This document shows, in pieces, positions 1 to 9,007 of a stretch of DNA of 64,000 nt. Every line of letters begins with the position of its first letter. Within the stretch, counting starts at the first letter, position 1. The DNA lies in assembly GCF_028898845.1 (NCBI RefSeq), contig NZ_CP118575.1, positions 124,001-188,000 of the forward strand. Reading direction: 5' to 3'. A model generated the notes under the pieces. The model had not been told where the DNA came from. It ran no database searches and worked only from the letters and a program-made list of their open reading frames with translations. Source of the DNA: Streptomyces sp. WZ-12. GTDB taxonomy: Bacteria > Actinomycetota > Actinomycetes > Streptomycetales > Streptomycetaceae. The position numbers and the translations under genes were made by a program.

Positions 1-3000
1 AATTTTTCGGGCGGAACCCCGAGTACCTCGGAGATTTCCCCGAGGATGACCTCCCGGGGAACCAGGCGCCCGGTCCCGTCAGCCGGAGCGGTCTCAGCCA
101 GCGCGGTACCCTGCGGGGCAGGGTGCGAGGCATCGGTGGCGGAAGGCGCGGCGTTGGTCCCGGGCGCCCCCTCACGCGGTGCCGCCTCCAGCCAGTACCG
201 GTCCTTCTGCCAGCGGACCAGCGGTGTCCCGACCACCTGCGCACCCGCCGGGGACAGCGCCTCAAGCGACAGGGGCACGCCGCGCACGAACAGGGAGGCG
301 ACAGCCCCCAGTAGGTTTCGCATGTCGCTCTCCCCCCGCTGCAGGGAGTTGACCACATGAACGTGCACCCCGTCGGCCAGCGCCGTCTCCTCGACGGCAC
401 CGCGCAGCACGCCGTGCGGACCGATCTCGACGAAGGTGTCGATGCCGTCCTCGATGAGCCCCTTGACGGCCGGGGCGAACCGCACGCAGTCTCGGAGATT
501 GTGCGCCCAGTAGTCCGCGTCGACGACGGGGCTGAGCACACCGCCGAGCGTCGTGGAGCGCAGCGCCACCTCGAACGACCGGGGAACAATGTCCTGGAGC
601 GCCTCGCGCAGCACCGGTGCGATCGGTGTCATGGACGTGCTGTGCGCCGCCCGCTCGAGCCGCAGCCGCCGCGTCGCTATCCCCGCGCCCCGCAGATCCT
701 CCTCCAGTGCGCGGATCGCGTCGGGCTCACCGGAAACGGTCACGCTGGTGGGACTGTTGACCGCCGCGAGCGACACGCACTCCCCGTAGGGGGTGAGGTA
801 CGCAAGGACGTCTCCCGAGAACTCCACAGCGATCACGGCACCCACTCCGACCTCGTGCTGCATCAGGTGCGATCGGGTCACCGCGACCCGAGCCGCATCC
901 TCCAGGGACAGCGCGCCGCCCACGCAAGCCGCGGCTACCTCGCCGAGACTGTGCCCGACGAGTGCCGCTGGGCGCACACCGAGATCCGTCCACACCCGCG
1001 CCAGTGAGACCTGGAAGGAGAACAGCACCGGCTGCATGACGTCCAAGTCGTCCAAGCGCGACTTCTCCGGGGGCGCCGTCATCGCCTCGAGCACCGACCA
1101 GCCGGCCAGGTCGCGCACGACGGCATCGCAGTTTTCCATCTGCTCGCGGAAGCCGGCGTGCCAACGCAGCAAGTCGCGGCCCATACCCGGCCACTGGGTT
1201 CCACCCCCATTGAAGACGAACGCGATCCGCCCCTCGCCCTTGCTCGCAGCGACCGTGCCCTGCACGATGTCACGGTGCGGCTCCCCGTCGCTGACCCGCG
1301 CCAGCCCGTCAAGTACGTCCTGACGGTCGCGTGCCAGGATCGTGACCCGGTGTTTGTGGTGGGTGCGCCGGTTCGCCAGGGTGTGCGCGAGATCGGGAAC
1401 CCACAGACGGGCATCGCGCTCGATGTGATTGGACAGTTCACGGCAGGTGTCCAGCAAGGCCTCCGCGGAGTGGGCGGTGACGGGCATCAGGTGCGTCCGC
1501 TCCGGCGGCTCAGACGTGTGGTGAACCGGCGTGAGGTCCCCCTGATGGCTCGGCCCGAGATGGCGCCCCCTCATCCCGGAGACGAAGGAGCCGGCGGTGA
1601 CGGCCAGTCCGTCAGCGTGCAGCGCGCCGAGCGAGGAGAGCAGTCTCCAATCGTCGTCCGTGCCTCGCTGGAGCGAGGGAAGGCAGCTCACCGCACGATC
1701 CGCGAAAGCCTCGCGTATCGGCTTCAACAGCACGGGGTGCGGGCTGAGCTCGACGACGGTGTCGACACCCCGCCGCTCCATGGTCTGCAGGGCGCTGGTG
1801 AGCTGGCTCGGCCGCCGGACGTTCTCCACCCAGTAGTCGGGCCCCAGATCGCCGCCGCTGACCTCCTCCCCGGTGACGGTGGAGATCATGGGGATCCGGG
1901 TCTCAGTCGGGTTGATCCCCTCGAGCGCGGCTCGTAGCGGAGCGAGCACCGGTTCCACCGAGCGCGAGTGCGCCGCGTACCCCATCCGGACCCGGTGGCT
2001 GGAGATCCCGTCCGCCGCGAGCCGCTCGGCCAGTGCTTCGAGTTCCGCCGTCTCGCCCGAGAGCAGCAAAGACGCGGGCCCGTTGTGACCAGCCACCGTG
2101 AGGCGATCACCCGCGGCAGTGAGATACGGGGCCACACGGTCCTCGCCGGCCTCGACCACCATCGCGTTGCCGCGACCCACAGCGAGCTGTTGTACGAGGC
2201 GGGCGTGGTGCGCAGTCAGCAACGCGGCGTCGTCGAAATCGAGTGCTCCGGCGATGTGAGCGGCGGCGAACTCGCCGATGCTCTGTCCGAGTACGAGATC
2301 GGGTTCCACCCCAAGCGAGCGCCAGGTTTCCGCCAGGGCGGTCTGGATGGAGAACAGAAGCGGCTGAACGACCTCCATGTCGTCGAGCCGGGAACGTTCC
2401 GGGGCAGCGAGCAACTGGTCGACCACAGAGAAGTGGGACAGCTCCCCGATGCGTTCATCCGCGCGCATTAGGCAGCGGCGGAACACGGGCATCCCCACGA
2501 GCAGCCGCCTGGCCATGCCCAGCCACTGACTGCCGGTGCCCGAACACAAAAAGGCCACCCGCGGCTTCCCCGGCCCGCTTGCCCCGGTGGCGAGCCCTGG
2601 GTGGGGCCGGCCATCGGTGAATGCGTCGAGCTGCGCAACCAATTCGTCCCGGTCGCGGGCTGCGGCGGCGAGCCGGAACCGGTCAGTGGGGACCGGGTCA
2701 GCTGCCTGCCGGCACAGGGCTGGCAGATCCGCCGCAATGCCTTGCGCAAGTGCGGTGCGCAGTGCGGCAACCCGGTCGGACAGTTCTCGCTCGCAGTCCT
2801 CGCCCAGCAGCAGCAGAGAACTGTCCGGATGAGGCAACTCCTCGGCAACAACGTGGCAGTTGGTGCCGCCGATACCGAAGGCGCTGACACCCGCCCGGCG
2901 CGCGCCTGAGCGCCGTGGCCACACAGTGGTCCGCTCCTGAACCCGCAGATGCGCCTCGGTGAAGGAGATCTGCCGGTTGGCGCTGCTGTAGTGCAAACTG

Positions 3001-4415
3001 GCGGGTAGGACGCCGTTGCGCAGAGCGAGGGCAACCTTGACGAGACCCGCGACACCCGCGGCCGGTTCGAGGTGGCCGATATTCGTCTTCACCGAACCGA
3101 TCCGCAAGGCGTCCCCGGGCTCGCGGCCCCGACCCAGCACAGCCGCCAGAGCCTTGGCCTCGATCGGATCTCCCAACGGAGTGCCGGTGCCATGGCACTC
3201 CACGTAGTCCACCAGGGACGGCGACACACCCGCCCGCCGGTAGGCGGCGCGCAGCAGGGACTCCTGGGCACGCGGATTCGGAGCGGTGAGACCGTTGCTC
3301 AGACCGTCGTTATTGACCGCGCTGCCACGAATCAGGCAGTACATGGGCAGTCCGCGCTCGAGCACGACCCGCAGCGGCGCGAGGACGACCACTGCTGCGC
3401 CCTCGGCGCGCACATAGCCGTTGGCGCGGGCGTCGAAAGCTTTGATCCTGCCGTCTGGTGACAGCGCCCCGGCTCGCTCCATGGCCAGGAAGTGGTCGGT
3501 GATCAGGTTCAGGTTGACCCCGCCGGCCAGGGCCAGCCCGCTCTCGCCGTCGCGCAGCGACTGGCAGGCGAGGTGGACGGCGACCAGCGAGGATGAACAG
3601 GCCGTGTCGAGGGCCATGCTGGGCCCCTGCAGCCCGAGGACATAGGAGACACGGTTGGCGATAATGCTGTCCAGCGTCCCGGTTGCTGTGTGAGGCCCGA
3701 CGTCGTGCTGCGAGCCGCTCTGATGCGCCATCGCGGCGTAGTCGCTCCAACTGGAGCCCATGAAGACACCAGTGTCACTCCCCTGGAGCCCGCCGGGCGC
3801 AATGCCCGCGTCCTCCAGTGCCTCCCACGCCAGCTCCAGCACCAGCCGCTGCTGGGGATCCATGGCGACCGCCTCGCGCGGTGAGATCCCGAAGAAGAGA
3901 GGATCGAAGAAGTCGACGTCGTCGAGGAACCCGCCCCACCTGAACGAATCTGCGGTACCGCCCTGTTCAAGAAGCTTCCGCCGCGAAGGGTGCACCGTGC
4001 CCACGGCGTCGCGCCCATCCTCGAGCAGTTGCCAGTACGCCGACGGGTCTGCCGCGCCGGGAAGCCTGCAGCTAATCCCCACGAGGGCAATCGGCTCCTG
4101 CGCGCTGTGCGCAACCGCCGCATACCGCCGGTCCGTTCCGCGTCCTTCCCCATCAGCGTGGGGACCGTGGGCCAGTGCACGGCACAGGCCCTCCAGCGTC
4201 GGATGGTCCCACACCATGGTGACTGGTACCGGCCGTGCCAGGAATTCCGACAACGCCAGGACAAGGGTGGCGGATTTCAGCGAGTCCAGCCCATACCGGT
4301 GCAGTGGCACCCACCGGTCCACCTCGTCCTCGGTTACATCCAACAGATTCACGAGCCGAGAAAGGAGAAAATCTCTGACCTCATCGATACCAGGCGGACT
4401 GGAACCAGCTGACAT
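1..4415 (-). CDS. Modular type I polyketide synthase, N-terminal part (ACP-KS-AT-AT-ACP), partial
   Basis: One frame stays open from an ATG at 4415-4413 to the left edge (1471 codons, no stop), so this is the first part of a longer synthase. Domains in order: an N-terminal acyl carrier protein (residues about 12-80) with the phosphopantetheine site in LDSLKS; a ketosynthase (about 105-525) with active-site Cys273 in DTACSSS plus the VECHGTGT and NIGHLEPAAG histidine motifs; a first acyltransferase with GQSIGEF (Ser712); a second acyltransferase with GHSLGEV (Ser1156); the usual post-AT linker; and the start of a second ACP (about 1450 on). Both ATs carry a V(V/M)QP motif before the serine, which leans towards methylmalonyl-type, but the later motifs (YAAH, RAAH) are non-standard, so specificity is open. 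No N-terminal docking helix is evident, which fits a first, loading-type module. No reductive domain lies between AT2 and ACP2. Modular PKS identity is certain; the product is unknown. Confidence 0.95.
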   Translation of the reverse strand, partial: MSAGSSPPGIDEVRDFLLSRLVNLLDVTEDEVDRWVPLHRYGLDSLKSATLVLALSEFLARPVPVTMVWDHPTLEGLCRALAHGPHADGEGRGTDRRYAAVAHSAQEPIALVGISCRLPGAADPSAYWQLLEDGRDAVGTVHPSRRKLLEQGGTADSFRWGGFLDDVDFFDPLFFGISPREAVAMDPQQRLVLELAWEALEDAGIAPGGLQGSDTGVFMGSSWSDYAAMAHQSGSQHDVGPHTATGTLDSIIANRVSYVLGLQGPSMALDTACSSSLVAVHLACQSLRDGESGLALAGGVNLNLITDHFLAMERAGALSPDGRIKAFDARANGYVRAEGAAVVVLAPLRVVLERGLPMYCLIRGSAVNNDGLSNGLTAPNPRAQESLLRAAYRRAGVSPSLVDYVECHGTGTPLGDPIEAKALAAVLGRGREPGDALRIGSVKTNIGHLEPAAGVAGLVKVALALRNGVLPASLHYSSANRQISFTEAHLRVQERTTVWPRRSGARRAGVSAFGIGGTNCHVVAEELPHPDSSLLLLGEDCERELSDRVAALRTALAQGIAADLPALCRQAADPVPTDRFRLAAAARDRDELVAQLDAFTDGRPHPGLATGASGPGKPRVAFLCSGTGSQWLGMARRLLVGMPVFRRCLMRADERIGELSHFSVVDQLLAAPERSRLDDMEVVQPLLFSIQTALAETWRSLGVEPDLVLGQSIGEFAAAHIAGALDFDDAALLTAHHARLVQQLAVGRGNAMVVEAGEDRVAPYLTAAGDRLTVAGHNGPASLLLSGETAELEALAERLAADGISSHRVRMGYAAHSRSVEPVLAPLRAALEGINPTETRIPMISTVTGEEVSGGDLGPDYWVENVRRPSQLTSALQTMERRGVDTVVELSPHPVLLKPIREAFADRAVSCLPSLQRGTDDDWRLLSSLGALHADGLAVTAGSFVSGMRGRHLGPSHQGDLTPVHHTSEPPERTHLMPVTAHSAEALLDTCRELSNHIERDARLWVPDLAHTLANRRTHHKHRVTILARDRQDVLDGLARVSDGEPHRDIVQGTVAASKGEGRIAFVFNGGGTQWPGMGRDLLRWHAGFREQMENCDAVVRDLAGWSVLEAMTAPPEKSRLDDLDVMQPVLFSFQVSLARVWTDLGVRPAALVGHSLGEVAAACVGGALSLEDAARVAVTRSHLMQHEVGVGAVIAVEFSGDVLAYLTPYGECVSLAAVNSPTSVTVSGEPDAIRALEEDLRGAGIATRRLRLERAAHSTSMTPIAPVLREALQDIVPRSFEVALRSTTLGGVLSPVVDADYWAHNLRDCVRFAPAVKGLIEDGIDTFVEIGPHGVLRGAVEETALADGVHVHVVNSLQRGESDMRNLLGAVASLFVRGVPLSLEALSPAGAQVVGTPLVRWQKDRYWLEAAPREGAPGTNAAPSATDASHPAPQGTALAETAPADGTGRLVPREVILGEISEVLGVPPEK

Positions 4416-4713
4416 GCCTCTCCCTGGGTACTCATCAGGCGACGGAACTGAATAGCCGAGCAGACTGCCAAGGCCCACCTACCAGGGCGGAGATGACATC
4501 GCCCACATTGCCCCAAAAGCAAGGAACTGCTTCCACAGCTCAACGGCGTGACCGCCGCCCCGGCCCAGAAGACCCCTCGTCAGGCGTTCGGCTTGTCCCG
4601 CCCTCAACGATTCGCGAAGGAGAGTCGATTTTCAAACGCGCTTTATCGATGCAGTGAATCACCTGATGCGATGACAGCCTCGTAGTGAAGTTTTCTCAGG
4701 GATCACCGCCAAA

Positions 4714-5572
4714 GGCGTTGTCGAGTTGTTGGTGTGGGTGGTGAGTTGGGGTGTGATGAGGGTGCGGGTGTGTTCGCGGTGGCGCCTTGGTCAGCCGGCC
4801 ACGGTCGCGGCGGTGACGGTCTTCCAGACGGTGAAGTGTTCGGTCATTTCGGTGCGGTAGTCACTGGCTGTGAGCAGGTGCCGCCGGGGTCGGAAGTGTG
4901 AGGAGATCTGGGAGAAGCAGGCAAGGGATGTCTGGGCCGCTCCGACGGGGGGAAGTTCTTCATGGCGCGTTCGCGTTGTCTGGTGGGCTGTTGGCTGTTC
5001 TCGGCCCGGTTGTTTAGGTACTTCGAGGTGCGGTGCTCGACCGAGGGCATGACCTGGCGGTGGGTGGCGTCGTAGGAGCGGAGTTTGTCGGTGACGATCA
5101 CGCGGGGCAGGTACGCGTACTCCTTGAGGAGCTTGCGGAAGAACCGCTTCGCCGCCGTGGTGTCCCGCTTGTCCGTGACGAGAATGTCGAGGACGTTGCC
5201 GTCCTGGTCCACCGCGCGCCAGAGGTAGCGCATCCGGCCGTTGACCTTGATGAACACCTCGTCCAGGTGCCACTTGTCGCCCGGGCGAGGCCGGCGGCGA
5301 CGCAGTTGTCTGGCGTAGGCCGGGCCGAACGTGGTGCACCAGGCGCGGATCGACTCGTACGAGACGACGACGCCACGCTCGAAGAGGAGCTCCTCGACCT
5401 CCCGGTACGAGAGCGGAAAACGGTGATACAGCCACACCGCGTGAGCGATCACCTCGGCCGGGAAGCAGTACCCCTTGTACGACGACGCCCCCTCGGACCC
5501 CACGACCGACCCCTCCCACAACGACCCAACATCAAGATCACCTCACGCCACCCACAACAACCCGATAGCGCC
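4714..5572 (-). mobile_element. IS6-family insertion sequence (859 bp)
   Basis: The ends are imperfect inverted repeats: GGCGTTGTCGAGTTGTTG at the left and GGCGCTATCGGGTTGTTG read inward from the right. Between them lies an IS6/IS26-type transposase on the minus strand. I see no target duplication (left flank ends ccgccaaa, right flank starts gacacctg), so the copy may sit at a rearranged junction. Remnants of the same family recur at about 22.45-22.74 kb and 62.02-62.12 kb. Confidence 0.8.
4791..5521 (-). pseudogene. IS6-family DDE transposase, frameshifted near its C-terminus
   Basis: The main frame begins at 5521 and shows IS6 hallmarks: a zinc-finger-less N-terminus with YREVEELL, then DKWHLDEVFIKVNG (first Asp), ILVTDKRDTTAAKRFFRKLL, VIVTDKLRSYDATH (second Asp) and NNRAENSQQPTRQRERAMKNF (Glu). 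After AMKNF (about 4950) that frame turns to nonsense, while a second frame carries the expected tail (SHFRPRR, LLTASDYRTEM) to a stop at 4791. A single-base indel therefore separates the last roughly 50 residues. All three catalytic acidic residues lie before the shift, so partial activity cannot be excluded. Confidence 0.8.
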
Positions 5573-6389
<817 letters not shown>

Positions 6390-7043
6390 GCATGGTTCTC
6401 GTCACGTAAGGCATGTTTGAGGAATTTCGATTTCCGCAGTAAGCTGTCCAGTAAGGCTACCTCGACGCATTAGTCGGGTTCGCGGGGTCAAATCGGGAGA
6501 AGGCATGAAGCTTCTGCAGGACACGCCTCACCGAAAGATCATGCCTGTTGTTGCCGAAGTCGTCGTGGCCGCTTATGCATCCATGTTCCATGCATGAGGC
6601 ACGATCCTGGCCCCTACTGGCTTATGGCTTAGCAGCTCAATCGCAGTCTTGCCGGGCGCATCTCGCCAAGGCCGTGAACTGCCGGATATTATCGTGGGCG
6701 AACTTTACTAAACAGGCCGAAGGCGCCTGACAGTACCGGACAGGTGCGGTTCCAGCGCCTGGTCTTGGGGTTTCTCACCTGAAAGCGGAGCCCTTCAAGA
6801 TTGCGAAGGAGTCCGAACAATGGAGCTTGCGGTATTTCTCTCCGTCAGATGACAGCGATGCAGCAGAAGGGTACCGAAACACCCACTCAGAACTTGCGAC
6901 GCCTGGAAAGATTCCGCTTATACTACAGTACTCATCCGCATCTGATGGGGACTACGTCACAACTGGGCTTGCCCAATGCCGCCACCTCCGTTCAACTGCG
7001 CAAGTTGCTACGAAGGTTTCCAACGAATAGGAGCAGAGAATCC
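6390..7043. other. Gap between Rpf-like and peptidoglycan-binding genes
   Basis: This 654-bp stretch has no convincing gene. The frame of the downstream gene is open back to a TTG at 6801, but the residues it would add are compositionally odd and show no motif, so the region is left as non-coding or decayed sequence. Confidence 0.35.
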
Positions 7044-7748
7044 ATGACCTTGTTGACTGGTCGACTCATTTTTCGCATTCGCCTTGCATTCCGGAAGCAA
7101 GTCATTCCCACGCCAGTCGCCAATCTCGCATCCGCCCCATTATTTACCTATCCAGGTGAAAGGTATTTCCGCTGGGGAGAGGAAAATGCCTACGTTACAT
7201 GCGCCCGATACATGTTTATGCAATGTGGCATGGCTGACCTCTATCGCGACTCCACCTTTAAAGGATGGTCAAACATCGACATCCGAGCATGCGAAAGATT
7301 TCAGCGGACTTTTGGATGGTGCATAAAGAGAAGTGATGGCGTGTTGGATTCGAAAACCTGGGGGCTGCTTGCTCGGTGCTGGGTAAATAACTTTAGGCTA
7401 CCTAAAATCCATTACCTCCCGTTACACCCGAACACGACCACGGCCGTGTTCCCTAATACTCGCCCGCTGAGCTACCCTGGCCGTTCTGCATTTGGCCCCG
7501 GCCATGACAATGCGTGGGTCCTAATGCTCCGGATCGGGCTCCTGTGCTATGGTTATGGTTCGCGACCACGAGCACCTTTCTGCAAGAATCTCCTTAACCG
7601 AGAAGCATCTTCTTGGGATGATCAACTTCGTGAATCGTGTAAAGAATTTCAGCGCGCACTAGGATGGAGAGGAAGGGCAGCCAACGGCTATCCATGCGAA
7701 CTTACTTGGCGGCTTCTATGGAACTGTCCCAGCAGCTGTAGTTCTTGA
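7044..7748 (+). CDS. Peptidoglycan-binding repeat protein
   Basis: About 234 aa from the ATG at 7044, which follows AGGAG by about 10 nt; the frame is open upstream to a TTG at 6801, so the start is uncertain. It holds two copies of an actinobacterial peptidoglycan-binding-type unit: residues about 36-110 (FTYPGERYFRWGEENAYVT, then CERFQRTFGW, LDSKTWGLL) and about 142-230 (LSYPGRSAFGPGHDNAWV, then CKEFQRALGW, YPCELTWRLLW). This layout (YPG..FGPG..NAWV, ..FQRALGW.., ..TWRLL) is common in Streptomyces and actinophage wall-binding proteins. Several Cys residues replace the usual residues, which is unusual. It lies 0.65 kb downstream of the Rpf-like gene on the same strand, consistent with a shared wall-related role. 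No catalytic domain is visible. Confidence 0.65.
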   Translation: MTLLTGRLIFRIRLAFRKQVIPTPVANLASAPLFTYPGERYFRWGEENAYVTCARYMFMQCGMADLYRDSTFKGWSNIDIRACERFQRTFGWCIKRSDGVLDSKTWGLLARCWVNNFRLPKIHYLPLHPNTTTAVFPNTRPLSYPGRSAFGPGHDNAWVLMLRIGLLCYGYGSRPRAPFCKNLLNREASSWDDQLRESCKEFQRALGWRGRAANGYPCELTWRLLWNCPSSCSS

Positions 7749-7842
7749 TCGGTATGGTGGGCTCAGGTCGCTGCGGCTGCCGTGATGTTGTTCCAGGATG
7801 CTGTCAAGTTGCCGGAGCCTTTTCCGTCTCTCACGGCATCTT

Positions 7843-7989
7843 TAAGTCGTGATCTTCGGGGCGTCCGTGCAGGTCAGCAGGTTGCTGCGGGTATGGGAAC
7901 GGCCACCGTGATCATGAGCGTTTGTGACGACGTCCAACGATCAAGTGGCCGTGGAGGCAACGATAGCCGAGCAAGTGTGGAGGACGGCG
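7843..7989 (+). mobile_element. IS701-family left-end remnant
   Basis: This stretch is nearly identical to 59166-59313, where the sequence continues into a decayed IS701-type transposase N-terminus. Here it is cut at gaggacggcg and joined directly to an IS3 fragment. Only the leader and first codons remain. Confidence 0.6.
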
Positions 7990-8911
7990 CCTTCGCGTCC
8001 CGCGAGGGCGTACTCCAGCGTGGTCAGGACCAGGTCGGCGTCCGCGCGGGCGGAGGTCTCCCAGGCCACCACCCGGCGGGAGAACGCGTCCCGGATCGCC
8101 GACAGCCACAGCGGGCCCTCGCCGGTCGAGATCATCGTCAGGTCGGTGACCCACAGCCGGTTCGGCGCCGGTGCGGTGAAGTCCCGGTTGACCAGGTCCG
8201 GGGCGAGTGTGGCCTTCGGATCCCGGCGCGTGAAGCCTGTGCGGCGCGGGCTGATGCCCGCCAGGTCGGCCTCGCGCATCAGGCGCTCGACCCGCTTGCG
8301 GCCCACGCGTGTGCCCTCGCGTTTCAGCACGGCATGCACGCGCGGAGAGCCGTAGATCCCGCCGGACTCGGTGTGGATCTCCTTGATCCGCTCGGTCAGC
8401 TCGACGTCGCGACGCCGCCGCTCGCACGGCTGCTTCTCGGCGCGGCGCCAGCGGTAGTAGGTGGAGGAGGCGATGTGCAGTTCCCGCAGGACGCACTCGA
8501 CTCCCAGGTCAGGGTGCTCGTCGAGGAGCCCCGTCACCTGGGCCGGGTCGGGTCGAGTTGCGCCGCGAAAAAAGCCGAGGCCGTCCGCAGAACTTCGTTC
8601 GCGCGCTTGAGCTGGGCGTTCTCCTTGCGAAGCGCGGCGAGTTCGACGCGTTCGTCGCTGGTCAGCCGGTCGTCCCGCTCGCCGGCATCGGCCTCGGCCT
8701 GCCGGATCCAGCCGCGCAGGGCCTCGGGATGCACGCCGAGCTCGATAGCCAGTCGCTTGATCTGGGGCTTCGGGTCGGAGGTCCGGTACATCCGCACCGC
8801 ACGCTCGCGCAACTCCAGCGAGTACTTCCTGGGGGCAGCCATGGTCGATGTTCCTCTCATGAGAACCATCTGACCCTCTGTCACCATCCTCCGCATCTCG
8901 GGGGAACCTCA
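7990..8911 (-). mobile_element. IS3-family element 'A', copy 1, truncated (pseudogene transposase)
   Basis: The right end is intact (terminal TGAGGTTCCCC read inward from 8911). The orfA product starts MAAPRKYSLELRERAVRMYR and is followed by a T6 run (slippery A6 in the coding sense) where orfB is entered by -1 frameshifting. The orfB part runs from TGLLDEHPDLGVECVLREL through TDLTMISTGEGPLW and ends within LTTLEYAL, so the second catalytic Asp and the Glu are missing. The 3' third of the element is replaced by the IS701 fragment at 7843-7989. Related copies are at 30221, 35587 and 59984. Confidence 0.85.
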
Positions 8912-9007
8912 GGATCAAGACGCCGTCATCGCCGGCCTGTCCAGCTCCTGGAGCTCCGGCCAGGTCGAGGGTCAGAATACGAGAGCCATTCTGTGGAATC
9001 AGAATTG

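Noticed and set aside
357..2471. Several plus-strand open frames over the PKS (357-1007, 1158-1937, 1968-2471)
   Set aside because: They are complementary-strand shadows of the minus-strand PKS frame, with Arg/Pro/Gly-rich compositions and no domain sequence.
4416..4713. A possible small gene or regulatory RNA between the PKS start and the IS6 element
   Set aside because: No frame with start signal and no stable hairpin recognised; left as the probable PKS promoter region.
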